Positions 18,248-25,938 of a DNA stretch of 64,000 nucleotides are shown one piece after another (the first letter of the stretch is position 1; each line of letters begins with the position of its first letter). Both the position numbers and the translations under genes were made by a program. Under the pieces are notes generated by a model. That model was not told the origin of the DNA. It did no database searches and saw only the letters and a program-made list of their open reading frames with translations. Origin of the DNA: Silvibacterium bohemicum. Lineage in GTDB: Bacteria; Acidobacteriota; Terriglobia; Terriglobales; Acidobacteriaceae. The DNA lies in contig NZ_LBHJ01000012.1 of the NCBI RefSeq assembly GCF_001006305.1, positions 222,231 to 286,230 on the forward strand, given 5' to 3'.

Positions 18248-19881
18248 TGAGCGTAGCGGCGGCCATAGAATTCCAGGCGAGAGTATTAGAACCGGGAGAA
18301 ACCGAGCTGGATAGCTTCTCGATTGAAGACTTCCTCACGATCGAACAGGGCAAGGACCTGCTGCGCTTCACCACCGCGGGCTCCGTCGACGACGGCAAGT
18401 CCACGCTGATCGGCCGCCTGCTCTATGACTCGAAGAATGTTTACGAAGATCACGTGCGCGCCGTTACCCGCACCCAGGGCTCTTCTGCCGCGGCTATCGA
18501 TTTCGCTCAGCTTACGGACGGCCTGCGCGCCGAGCGGGAGCAGGGCATCACCATCGACGTGGCCTATCGCTACTTCTCGACTGCGCGCCGCAAGTTCATC
18601 ATCGCGGATACGCCGGGCCACGAGCAGTACACGCGCAACATGGCCACCGGCGCATCGACGGCGGACCTGGCCATCATACTTGTCGACGCGCGTAAGGGCA
18701 TTCTGAACCAGTCGCGCCGCCATGCTTACATCGCATCGCTGCTGGGCATTCCGCGCGTCATCGCGGCCATCAACAAGATGGACCTGGTGGATTATTCCGA
18801 AGCAGTCTTTCGCGATCTGAGCCGGGACTTCGCCGACCTTGCAGCGCGCGTGGGTTTGCGCAACGTCGATGCGATTCCCATCAGCGCGTTGGAGGGCGAC
18901 AATGTGGTCCACGCCGGCAGCCGTATGCCGTGGTATCACGGCCCGGCGCTGCTCGAGTATCTCGAGTCCACGCCTGTTCTGCGAGAGAGTGCTGCGCTGG
19001 CGTTTCGCCTGCCCGTGCAGCGCGTAATTCGCCCGAATCAAAACTTTCGCGGATTCGCCGGGCAGATTGCCGCAGGCACTGTGCGTCGCGGAGACCGCAT
19101 TGTCGCGCTGCCGTCGGGACATACCAGCCGCGTGCAGAGCATCGTGACCTTCGATGGCGAACTGGAGTCGGCATCTGCTCCGCTTTCGGTTACGGTGACG
19201 CTCGAAGACGAGCGCGACATCAGCCGGGGCGATTTGATCGCCGCTGCCGATGCACCGCCGCAGGTCGCGAATCACTTCGAGGCCGCGATTGTGTGGCTGC
19301 ACGCGCAGCCTTTGGAGATCAACCGCCGCTATCTGCTGAAGCACACCAGCCACACGGTTCCGGCGCGCGTCCGCTCCATTCGCCATCAGATCGATATCGC
19401 AAGCCTCGATCCTAAAGCGGCGTCGACGCTCGATCTCAACGCCATCGGGCTGATCGAAGTTGAGACGGATCGCCCGGTGCTCGCCGATCTGTACAACGAG
19501 AGCCGCGCGACCGGCAGCTTCATCCTCATCGATCCCGCGAGCAATGCGACCGTGGGCGCGGGAATGATCCGGCACATCCTTACGCGGACGAGCACCAACT
19601 CAGAACAGCCCAGCATCGTTATCGCGAAGGTTGAAATCCTTAAACAGCTTGAACAGCGCATTCTCGATCTCGGCCATGCCGTCGTTCGGACTCGTGTTCA
19701 GGATGAAAAAGTATGGCGCGCCCTGCAGCATGCGGGTGTGACGGTGCTGGTGGAGAGCGATCAACCCACGATTCAAATCGTCGATGCGGACTTCACTCGC
19801 CGAGAGATCAAAGACGAATCGATCGAGACCATAGTGGATGCGCTGAGCTTTGCAGCGAAGGTCGAGGAGAAGGAGCTATGA
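18247..19881 (+). CDS. cysN: Sulfate adenylyltransferase subunit 1 (CysN) with extra C-terminal domain
   Basis: The GTPase subunit of ATP sulfurylase, with the P-loop GSVDDGKSTLIGRLL (about residues 45-59), the DTPGHEQYTRN switch and NKMDLVDYS. GTP hydrolysis drives APS synthesis by CysD. At 544 residues it is about 70-100 longer than stand-alone CysN. The extension (roughly 440-544) begins after ATVGAGMI. It has a segment reminiscent of APS kinase (LEQRILDLGHAVVRTRV) but no Walker A motif, so it may be a degenerate CysC remnant or a lineage-specific domain. Overlaps: TGATG with cysD and ATGA with cysH. Confidence 0.95.
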   Translation: MSVAAAIEFQARVLEPGETELDSFSIEDFLTIEQGKDLLRFTTAGSVDDGKSTLIGRLLYDSKNVYEDHVRAVTRTQGSSAAAIDFAQLTDGLRAEREQGITIDVAYRYFSTARRKFIIADTPGHEQYTRNMATGASTADLAIILVDARKGILNQSRRHAYIASLLGIPRVIAAINKMDLVDYSEAVFRDLSRDFADLAARVGLRNVDAIPISALEGDNVVHAGSRMPWYHGPALLEYLESTPVLRESAALAFRLPVQRVIRPNQNFRGFAGQIAAGTVRRGDRIVALPSGHTSRVQSIVTFDGELESASAPLSVTVTLEDERDISRGDLIAAADAPPQVANHFEAAIVWLHAQPLEINRRYLLKHTSHTVPARVRSIRHQIDIASLDPKAASTLDLNAIGLIEVETDRPVLADLYNESRATGSFILIDPASNATVGAGMIRHILTRTSTNSEQPSIVIAKVEILKQLEQRILDLGHAVVRTRVQDEKVWRALQHAGVTVLVESDQPTIQIVDADFTRREIKDESIETIVDALSFAAKVEEKEL

Positions 19882-20597
19882 GCACTGTGAGCGCGCCGTT
19901 ATCGACACTGGACGAGAAGATTGCGGAGGCAGCCGCGCTGATTCGCAGTAAGCTGCAGGCTCATAGCGGCGACGCCTGCGTGACCAGCAGTTTTCAGGCG
20001 GAGGATGTCGTCGTTCTTCATCTGGTGCGCCAGATTGCTCCCGAGATTCCCGTGCTCTTCCTCGATACCGGTTACCACTTTCGTGAAACCTACGAATATC
20101 GCGATCGCATTGCGGCAGAGTGGCGATTGAATCTCAAAAACATTCTGCCAGTGAAGACGGTCGCGGAGCAGGAGGCGGAGTTCGGCATCCTCAATCGAAC
20201 TGCACCCGACCGCTGCTGCGCGCTGCGCAAGGTTGGTCCGCTCTTCGCTGCGCTTGAGCCTTATGCTCTCTGGTTCACTGGGCTGCGCCGTCAGCAGGCG
20301 AAGACGCGCGCCAACTTGCAGGCGGCGGAGAGCTTTACGCTGCCGACAGGCAAGGATCTGCTCAAGCTGAGCCCGCTTGCCGATTGGCATACACGCGATG
20401 TGTGGCAGTATGCCGAGCGCCACGCGATCCCGCTGCTGTCGCTCTATGATCGCGGCTACTCCAGCATCGGATGCGAGCCTTGCACCAGCCTGCCGCTCAG
20501 CTCCGACGATCCGCGCTCCGGCCGCTGGGGTGGAAACAAGGTCGAGTGCGGCATTCATATTCAACCCGCAGCCGGCAGCCACGCGGAAGGACACTAG
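19878..20597 (+). CDS. cysH: Assimilatory adenylyl-sulfate (APS) reductase, CysH family
   Basis: A 239-residue reductase that converts APS to sulfite. The paired cysteines Cys113-Cys114 (DRCCALRK) and Cys199/Cys202 (IGCEPC) form the ligand set for the [4Fe-4S] cluster that marks the APS-using branch. The catalytic Cys224 lies in the terminal ECGIH motif. This agrees with the absence of a functional APS kinase in the operon. The start at 19878 overlaps the cysN stop (ATGA); a longer upstream frame exists but lies inside cysN. Confidence 0.93.
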   Translation: MSTVSAPLSTLDEKIAEAAALIRSKLQAHSGDACVTSSFQAEDVVVLHLVRQIAPEIPVLFLDTGYHFRETYEYRDRIAAEWRLNLKNILPVKTVAEQEAEFGILNRTAPDRCCALRKVGPLFAALEPYALWFTGLRRQQAKTRANLQAAESFTLPTGKDLLKLSPLADWHTRDVWQYAERHAIPLLSLYDRGYSSIGCEPCTSLPLSSDDPRSGRWGGNKVECGIHIQPAAGSHAEGH

Positions 20598-20606
20598 GCT
20601 CACAAG

Positions 20607-21449
20607 ATGGAACTGGCGATCGGCTTCCTCATCGCGTTTGTCATTGCCATCACCGGCGTCGGAGCCGGCACCATCACTGCGCCTCTGCTGATCCTGGCGC
20701 TGCATGTGCCGATTGCGGTGAGCGTGGGCACGGCGCTGGCCTACTCGACCGCGGTGAAGGCGGTGGTGGTTCCGCTGCAGATATGGCGGCGGCAGATTGC
20801 CTGGCGGGTGCTGGGCGTGATGCTGATCGGCGGGCTGCCGGGCGTGATCGTGGGCACGCTGCTGTTCAAACGCTTCGGCGCGCTCAGGGGCCACGCGTTC
20901 TTTTTCGGAGCGCTGGGCACGGTGATCGTCTTCTCTTCGGCGTGGCACCTCTTTCGATACTTCCGCCCGCAGGCACTGCCGGGGCGGCAGCCGGCGCGCA
21001 TCAAGAGCATCGGCGCGCTGATGTTTCCCATTGCCGCCGAGGTGGGCTTCTCGTCGTCGGGCGCGGGCGCGCTGGGATCGTTGGCGTTGATGAGCCTGTC
21101 TCCACTGAACGCGGCGCAGGTGGTGGGCACCGATCTAGCCTTCGCCTTCTGCGTAACGCTGATCGGCAGCGGCCTGCACTTCGCCGATGGCAGCATCGAC
21201 AAGGGACTGCTGCTGCGGCTGGTGATCGGCGGACTCATCGGCGCGGTGGCCGGGTCGATCGTCGCGCCGCGCGTGCCGAATCGGCAGCTGCGGCTGGCTC
21301 TCTCGGTGGTGCTGCTGGCTCTGGGACTGCAGTTTTGCTATCAGGCGGTGGCGAAGCAGCTGGCTTCGCATGCTGTGCCGGTGCAGGCGGCGAAGGTGCA
21401 GACGAAGACGCTGGCATTGGCGCAGGTGGCTGGCGGCCGTGTGCGTTGA
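20607..21449 (+). CDS. TauE/SafE-family membrane permease
   Basis: A 280-residue inner-membrane protein with about eight hydrophobic segments and the internally repeated TauE/SafE layout (GVGAGTITAPLLIL near the start and VGFSSSGAGALGSLALM in the middle). It starts nine bases after cysH and ends the operon. Family members export sulfite, sulfoacetate or related anions, or import them. Its place after APS reductase suggests sulfate uptake or export of excess sulfite. No other sulfate transporter is in the window. Confidence 0.85.
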   Translation: MELAIGFLIAFVIAITGVGAGTITAPLLILALHVPIAVSVGTALAYSTAVKAVVVPLQIWRRQIAWRVLGVMLIGGLPGVIVGTLLFKRFGALRGHAFFFGALGTVIVFSSAWHLFRYFRPQALPGRQPARIKSIGALMFPIAAEVGFSSSGAGALGSLALMSLSPLNAAQVVGTDLAFAFCVTLIGSGLHFADGSIDKGLLLRLVIGGLIGAVAGSIVAPRVPNRQLRLALSVVLLALGLQFCYQAVAKQLASHAVPVQAAKVQTKTLALAQVAGGRVR

Positions 21450-21477
21450 TTCGCGTCGTAGGGTCGTCGTGTTGAAC

Positions 21478-21552
21478 GACGTTAAGACTCTCAGCGACGT
21501 GGTGTAGCCATCATCGTCGAGATTCTTCGTCCCTTTGGTCGTAAGGATGACG
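21478..21552. repeat. Diverged hairpin-type repeat block
   Basis: A block with ACTCTCAGCGACG, CGTCGAGATTCTTCG and CCCTTTGGTCG in the same order as the block at 12715-12800. The stem here is weaker. It lies between the TauE gene and the next repeat. Confidence 0.45.
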
Positions 21553-21588
21553 GCTACGTCCGAGAAACGCGGCTGTCGCGCGTGCAAA

Positions 21589-21633
21589 CTGCAGATCCCT
21601 CCACTTCGCTACGCTCCGGTCGGGATGACAACT
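21589..21633 (+). repeat. GGGATGACAA dispersed repeat, copy 2
   Basis: CTGCAGATCCCTCC, ACTTCGCTACGCTCCGGTC and GGGATGACAA occur in order, nearly identical to the copies at 44280 and 35464. It lies in the convergent gap between the TauE gene and the amidohydrolase. Confidence 0.85.
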
Positions 21634-21682
21634 TCATTCTTGTTGTCGAGGCGCGAAGTGCGGTCGCCTGGACGGCGAGTCC

Positions 21683-22972
21683 CTAGTTCTGTTTGTAGAT
21701 GGTTCCGTTCTTCATCACGAACGCGACGTGCTGAGTCACGCTGATATCCTCGATCGGATTGCCGGGAACTGCGATCACGTCGGCGAAGTATCCCGGCTTG
21801 AGCTCGCCGATCTGGCCTTCCCAGCTCAGCAGTTTTGCTCCGTTCAATAGATCGGCCTTCAGCACATCTGCGGGCTTCATTCCGTACTGCGCCATGAGCA
21901 CCAGCTCGCGAGCCTGCGTGCCGTGTGGGAAAGGTCCCACGTCCGATCCCACTGCGAAAGGGATGCCTGCGGCCATCTGCTTCTTGAACTCGGCGGCGTG
22001 ATAGTCGAGAAAGGCTCGTTCGCGTTTGCCTGCAGCGGGAGAAGCGGCGTGGTCGGCGAAGTATTCGAAGATGGTGAAGGTAGGCACCGCGGGAATCTGC
22101 TTCTCGCGCATGATACGCATGGTCTCCGCGCTTAACTGCAGCGCGTGATCGATAGAGGAGACGCCGGCCTGCGCTGCATAGAGCGTGCCGGGCTCGCCGG
22201 TGGCGTGGACAGCGACCTTCTTGCCGACGCGCGCCGCTTCTTCGACTCCGGCCTTCAATTCGGCAGCGGTGTATTGGTATGGCGTGGAGAAGGTGTCGTT
22301 GTGCAGCGAGTCCGGTCCGGTCTCGTACATCTTCACGAAGTCGGAGCCTTCTTTGAATTGCTCGCGGATGGCTTCCACGATCTCATCCGGATTATTCGCG
22401 TACGTCGCATTCGACAGCACGTGCTGCGCGGGGTTGTAACGGTTGGCATCTTCGTGGCCGCCGAGGATGTCGATGGCGTTGCCGCTGATGCGCAGGCGTG
22501 GTCCGGGTATCAATCCCTGATTGATCGCATTGCGAACGGCGGTGTCGGCGGACCCTGCGCCCTCGGTGCCCATGTCGCGCTCGGCGGTGAAGCCGGCCAT
22601 TAGATCGTCTTTGGCCGCGAGGGTCGCGAGGATGGTGCGTTGCGGCACAGACTCTTCGACCGTCTGCAGATCTTCCGCGCCTGGATGCAGGAAGAGATGG
22701 ACGTGCGCGTCGATGAGGCCAGGCATCAGTGTGGCGTCGCCGAGATCGAGGACTTGCGCGCCAGCAGGGTGATCGACGGATGATCCTGCGGCAACGATGC
22801 GGTCGCCTTGAATCAGCACTTCACCTGGAGAGACGATCCGCGCGCCGGCAACGTCAAGAAGCCGTGCTGCGTGCAGCACAATCGGCGGCGCTTGTTGAGC
22901 CAATGCTGCGCAGGTGATTGCGAGTTGCACTAGAGCGGCGAGAAATGGGGCAGCGCTTTTGAGACGTCGCAT
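21683..22972 (-). CDS. Secreted metal-dependent amidohydrolase (imidazolonepropionase-like)
   Basis: A 429-residue amidohydrolase superfamily protein with a signal peptide (MRRLKSAAPFLAALVQLAIT to about residue 25), placing it in the periplasm or outside. Metal-site motifs are visible: GLIDAHVHLF near residue 85, VAVHATGE, SIDHALQ and FAVGSDVGPF with the conserved Asp. It falls in the branch that includes imidazolonepropionase-like and Xaa-Pro/Xaa-Arg dipeptidases, so it probably cleaves peptides or cyclic amides. Exact substrate unknown. It appears monocistronic. Confidence 0.85.
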   Translation of the reverse strand: MRRLKSAAPFLAALVQLAITCAALAQQAPPIVLHAARLLDVAGARIVSPGEVLIQGDRIVAAGSSVDHPAGAQVLDLGDATLMPGLIDAHVHLFLHPGAEDLQTVEESVPQRTILATLAAKDDLMAGFTAERDMGTEGAGSADTAVRNAINQGLIPGPRLRISGNAIDILGGHEDANRYNPAQHVLSNATYANNPDEIVEAIREQFKEGSDFVKMYETGPDSLHNDTFSTPYQYTAAELKAGVEEAARVGKKVAVHATGEPGTLYAAQAGVSSIDHALQLSAETMRIMREKQIPAVPTFTIFEYFADHAASPAAGKRERAFLDYHAAEFKKQMAAGIPFAVGSDVGPFPHGTQARELVLMAQYGMKPADVLKADLLNGAKLLSWEGQIGELKPGYFADVIAVPGNPIEDISVTQHVAFVMKNGTIYKQN

Positions 22973-23186
22973 GGTCCATCCTGAACTGGAGATTGGAACA
23001 TAGCGATCTTAAAGGGGCGTTGTGGAAAGGCGAAGGGAAAACACCACGAGGGCGTGGGTGATGCGCTTCATCGGAAAGCGTGGTGATGGATTGTGAGGCT
23101 GCAGTTAAAAGCAATCGCAAAAAAAAGAGCGGGCAAAGGGCTCTTCAGACTGCTGACAAAGTTATATCGAGTTTAGGGAGCAAAAG

Positions 23187-23260
23187 GCCCGGGGCTGAAG
23201 CCCGCGGAGTTTGAGCGGCCTGTTCGTGAGGCTGAAGCCTCACGCTCCCTCCGGAAAACA
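23187..23260. repeat. GGCTGAAGCC palindromic element, copy 2
   Basis: A GGCCCGGGGCTGAAGCCCGC palindrome and GTGAGGCTGAAGCCTCAC (23226-23243) are followed by GCTCCCTCCGGAA. It is closely similar over about 70 bases to the element at 36594-36665. Confidence 0.8.
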
Positions 23261-23340
23261 AAGCGTTGGGTTCTTCTTCAAACAAGGTGAGTTTGTCTTC
23301 AAACACATTGCGTACTTCTTCAATCACACGGGGTTTCCGT

Positions 23341-23376
23341 AAAAACAAAAGAGCCCGCGATCTTTCGCGGGCTCTT
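23341..23376 (-). terminator. Intrinsic terminator of the secreted 193-aa protein gene
   Basis: A 12-bp perfect stem, AAGAGCCCGCGA at 23349-23360 with 23365-23376, has a 4-base loop. Read on the minus strand it is followed by TTTTGTTTTT, a clear U-tract. It lies 20 bases after the stop of the gene ending at 23396. Confidence 0.9.
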
Positions 23377-23395
23377 CGAGTGATCCAGTTCCAAA

Positions 23396-23977
23396 CTACT
23401 CGGCCGAGGTTGAGGCCTGCGCCGACTGTGCGCCGACGGCGACCAGGAGCTGCGTTCCTGCTCCGAGGCTGATGTTGCTGCGGCTGTCGGTGAACGTTGC
23501 TGACGACTTATCCTGCACCGAGCTGTGCAGCGCGACGCCGGTTGCTCCGCCAGCTACCTGATCGAAGGTGGCGTGCGGATCGACGGCGGCAGGCAGCTGC
23601 TCTGTGTCACCAGCGGCCGCAAAGGCGGCGACGGTGGCCTTGATGGCGATGGTCTTACCGTCCTTCAAGTGAGCCTGGTAGAAGGTGAGAGTCAGAGTCG
23701 ATGGTCCCTTGTTGTCAGAAGCCTTGACTTCGTCGACGCGTCCGAGCAGCTCTGTGCCGCGCGGCAGTTCTACGCCTTCTGCAGTCTTGATGGTTCCGGT
23801 AAGCTTCACCGCTACAGCCTGACCTTGCGTGGCCGACTTGGTGCTCAACGCGCGAATCAATTCCGTGTTTCCAGCTATAAGCTTTACGCCTTGGGATTGT
23901 TCCTGCGCCATTGCAAGACCTGAAAATGCAACAACGGCAGTAGCAAATGCGAGGGTACCCGCTTGAAATCGCTTCAT
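23396..23977 (-). CDS. Secreted protein of unknown function (193 aa)
   Basis: A 193-residue protein with a signal peptide (FATAVVAFSGLAMAQ, to about residue 25). The mature part is predicted to be mostly beta-strand, with KLTGTIKTAEGVELPRGTEL and VKASDNKGPSTLTLTFYQA, followed by a Gly/Ala/Ser-rich C-terminus. The TAEGVELPRGTELLGRV segment resembles a short beta-barrel often seen in acidobacterial exported proteins. I do not recognise a named family. It is monocistronic with its own terminator. Confidence 0.75.
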   Translation of the reverse strand: MKRFQAGTLAFATAVVAFSGLAMAQEQSQGVKLIAGNTELIRALSTKSATQGQAVAVKLTGTIKTAEGVELPRGTELLGRVDEVKASDNKGPSTLTLTFYQAHLKDGKTIAIKATVAAFAAAGDTEQLPAAVDPHATFDQVAGGATGVALHSSVQDKSSATFTDSRSNISLGAGTQLLVAVGAQSAQASTSAE

Positions 23978-24281
23978 AAAGACAAATCTCCTGTGCAGAT
24001 AATAATTCTTATACGTTGGGAACGTAGTGCCAGCTTTTAGGTTTATAGATAGAAGGAAGGGCGAACGCCGGAAGGTTCCGGCCAGCGGCCAAATGGCTCG
24101 ACTTAGTAGATGAGACGAAGCGAACTAGGCAAAGGTCGCAAATAATTACGAGATACCAGGAGCCAAGCTAGTCGCGAATAGCGCGGCTGCGGCTGCAACT
24201 AACGCATTTCATTGGGATCTAAGTTGCGTGCTGGGGCAAACCTCGCTCGCAAATTTTTTCGCGAGCGAAGCAGAGCGCGCA
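23978..24281. other. Gene-free 304-bp interval
   Basis: No gene is supported. It contains the promoter side of the secreted protein gene. At 24244-24267 a CGCTCGC/GCGAGCG stem encloses a T-rich loop and lies 15 bases after the next minus-strand gene. The loop, not the tail, carries the T-run, so it is a poor terminator. Confidence 0.4.
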
Positions 24282-24521
24282 TCACATCACCAACGCGACC
24301 CGCTCCAGCTCCTGCTGCATGCGGTCGTACGAGAACCCGTTATGCTCGAGGCGCAACACGGCGGCGCGCGCCTGTTCGGTGCCGATGCCATAGCCGCGGC
24401 CGCTCAAGAAACTGGAAAGCACCTGAGCACCCTGGAACGAGTCGAGCCCGGACTCCATCAGCTCATTCCGTAAATTCGTCAATTCGTTGAGCCCGAACTT
24501 TTCAATCTTGCTGTTTTCCAT
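24282..24521 (-). CDS. Small conserved-looking protein, unknown (79 aa)
   Basis: A 79-residue soluble protein predicted to be largely alpha-helical (LNELTNLRNELMESGLDSFQ, then ARAAVLRLEHNGFSYDRMQQ). It has no signal peptide or membrane segment. The start (MENSKIEKFG) has GGAGA a short way upstream on the minus strand. Amino-acid composition is normal for coding sequence and differs from the shadow frames. I do not recognise the family. Confidence 0.55.
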   Translation of the reverse strand: MENSKIEKFGLNELTNLRNELMESGLDSFQGAQVLSSFLSGRGYGIGTEQARAAVLRLEHNGFSYDRMQQELERVALVM

Positions 24522-24710
24522 CGGTTCTCTCCTTTAACTCGCCGGGCCCATGCTGCCTTGCATGGTTAGAGACTTATCGGCTTGACGGGTTGCTTATTCC
24601 ATTCGCAATGCTTATGACGAAAGTACGCAGGAAGTGAACATACGGTTTTCGTCCGCTGCCAGTTCTCCCACAAAAGTGGCATGCCGCGGCCATGAGTAAA
24701 CTTGAAGAGG

Positions 24711-24857
24711 ATGTCATCGAATCAAGACGCGAAGAACGAAGGGTCATCCGGCCTGAGCTGGGGCTCGACGCTTGTGGTGCTGGCCATTGCTATCCTGGCG
24801 GCGGCTCTTATTGCCTATCGGATGATCTACCCGTTTTTCCACGGGCGGCATCATTAA
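24711..24857 (+). CDS. Small single-pass membrane protein (48 aa)
   Basis: A 48-codon frame encodes a polar N-terminus (MSSNQDAKNEGSSG), one strongly hydrophobic helix (STLVVLAIAILAAALIAY, about residues 19-36) and a short tail ending GRHH. AAGAGG abuts the ATG, so the ribosome site is unusually close. It ends nine bases from the convergent Trm112-like gene. The composition is typical of real small membrane proteins; function unknown. Confidence 0.55.
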   Translation: MSSNQDAKNEGSSGLSWGSTLVVLAIAILAAALIAYRMIYPFFHGRHH

Positions 24858-24866
24858 GCCGGGGCA

Positions 24867-25079
24867 TCATTCTTGCATCGAGCTGCGTGCTTCGAGCAGG
24901 ACGGGGATGCCGTCCTCAATCGGATAGCGGCGTCCGCAGCCGGTACATTCCACGAGCGGCGTCTCATCCACGATCGATGTTCCACCCTCGAGCGATGCCC
25001 TGGGAAGAGAGAGGCGTGCGTGGCACACGGGGCATACAATCAGCTCCAGAACTTCGCGAATGCGCTGCAACGACTGCAT
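24867..25079 (-). CDS. Trm112/UPF0434-like zinc-ribbon protein
   Basis: A 70-residue protein with two zinc-binding pairs, Cys16/Cys19 (CPVC) and Cys45/Cys48 (CTGC), and the closing GRRYPIEDGIPVLL signature. Trm112-like proteins act as activators or partners of methyltransferases; bacterial versions are poorly characterised. The start was placed at 25079 because the family begins just before LELIVCPVC; the longer frame overlaps coaE. It is divergent from coaE with only 31 bases between the two start codons. Confidence 0.88.
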   Translation of the reverse strand: MQSLQRIREVLELIVCPVCHARLSLPRASLEGGTSIVDETPLVECTGCGRRYPIEDGIPVLLEARSSMQE

Positions 25080-25110
25080 AGATTCAGTGTACCGAGAGAC
25101 GGGGAGAAAG

Positions 25111-25764
25111 ATGCTGCGGGTGGGGCTGACCGGAGGTTTAGGAAGCGGCAAGAGCACGGTCGCCGGCATTTTTCGTTCGCTCGGTGCGCATGTTGTCGAA
25201 GCTGATTCTCTGGGGCGCCAGCTCATGGAGCCGGGGCAACACGTTTACGACTCCATCGTAGCCAGCTTCGGCGCGGAGGTTCTGAATCCTGATGCCACGC
25301 TGAATCGCCGTCGCCTGGCGGATCTGGCCTTCGGGCAGAACCGCCTCGCCGAGCTGAACCACATCGTGCATCCGGCAGTGATCGCGGCCCAGCAGCAGTG
25401 GGCCGAGCGCATCTTCGCGGAAGATCCCGCCGCAATCGCGATGGTCGAGTCGGCGCTGATCTTCGAAGCGGACAGGGAGGGTACGGTGCCGGGATGGCGG
25501 AAGCGCTTCGACCGGATCATCCTGGTGACTGCTCCTGAGGATCTAAGGATCGCGCGTTATGTGGAGCGGATGCAGCGGCAATCGAGTCCGTTTTCTGTCG
25601 CGGAGCTGGAGGCGGACGCCCGTTCCCGCATCGCCGCACAGATTCCTGAGGTCGAAAAGATTCCTCTTGCCGATTACGTGATCCGCAATGACGGAGCGAT
25701 GGATGCCACTCGCCGCCAGGTGGAGGGGATCTACGCGGAACTTGCGGCCACGGCCCGTGTCTGA
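25111..25764 (+). CDS. coaE: Dephospho-CoA kinase
   Basis: A 217-residue P-loop kinase catalysing the last step of coenzyme A synthesis, phosphorylation of the 3'-hydroxyl of dephospho-CoA. The Walker A motif GLTGGLGSGKST lies at residues 5-16, followed by the ADSLGRQLMEPG substrate region and the RMQRQ lid. The start at 25111 follows GGGGAGAAAG, a good ribosome site. A 16-bp tandem array begins over its stop codon. Confidence 0.95.
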   Translation: MLRVGLTGGLGSGKSTVAGIFRSLGAHVVEADSLGRQLMEPGQHVYDSIVASFGAEVLNPDATLNRRRLADLAFGQNRLAELNHIVHPAVIAAQQQWAERIFAEDPAAIAMVESALIFEADREGTVPGWRKRFDRIILVTAPEDLRIARYVERMQRQSSPFSVAELEADARSRIAAQIPEVEKIPLADYVIRNDGAMDATRRQVEGIYAELAATARV

Positions 25765-25821
25765 AACGCGAAGGGGTCTGAAACGTGAGGGGTCTGAACG
25801 CGCAGGGCATCGAATGCGTAG
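25759..25821 (+). repeat. 16-bp tandem array at the coaE stop codon
   Basis: Units GTCTGAAACGCGAAGG (25759), GGTCTGAAACGTGAGG (25775) and GGTCTGAACGCGCAGG (25791), plus a diverged fourth (25807). The first unit contains the coaE stop codon TGA at 25762-25764. Confidence 0.8.
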
Positions 25822-25938
25822 ATGCCGATAGAAATCGGTGCGAATGGCTAAAATTGAAGAGACTGCCCTGGTCGTCGAGTAAATTTCGTCGTGCGCGTTC
25901 GCTCGAACGACAGGGTTGAGATGAGATAGGCGAATCCC

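Noticed and set aside
18286-19575. Long open frame (429 aa) antisense to cysN
   Set aside because: CysN is unambiguous by its GTPase motifs; the antisense frame has the composition of a shadow frame.
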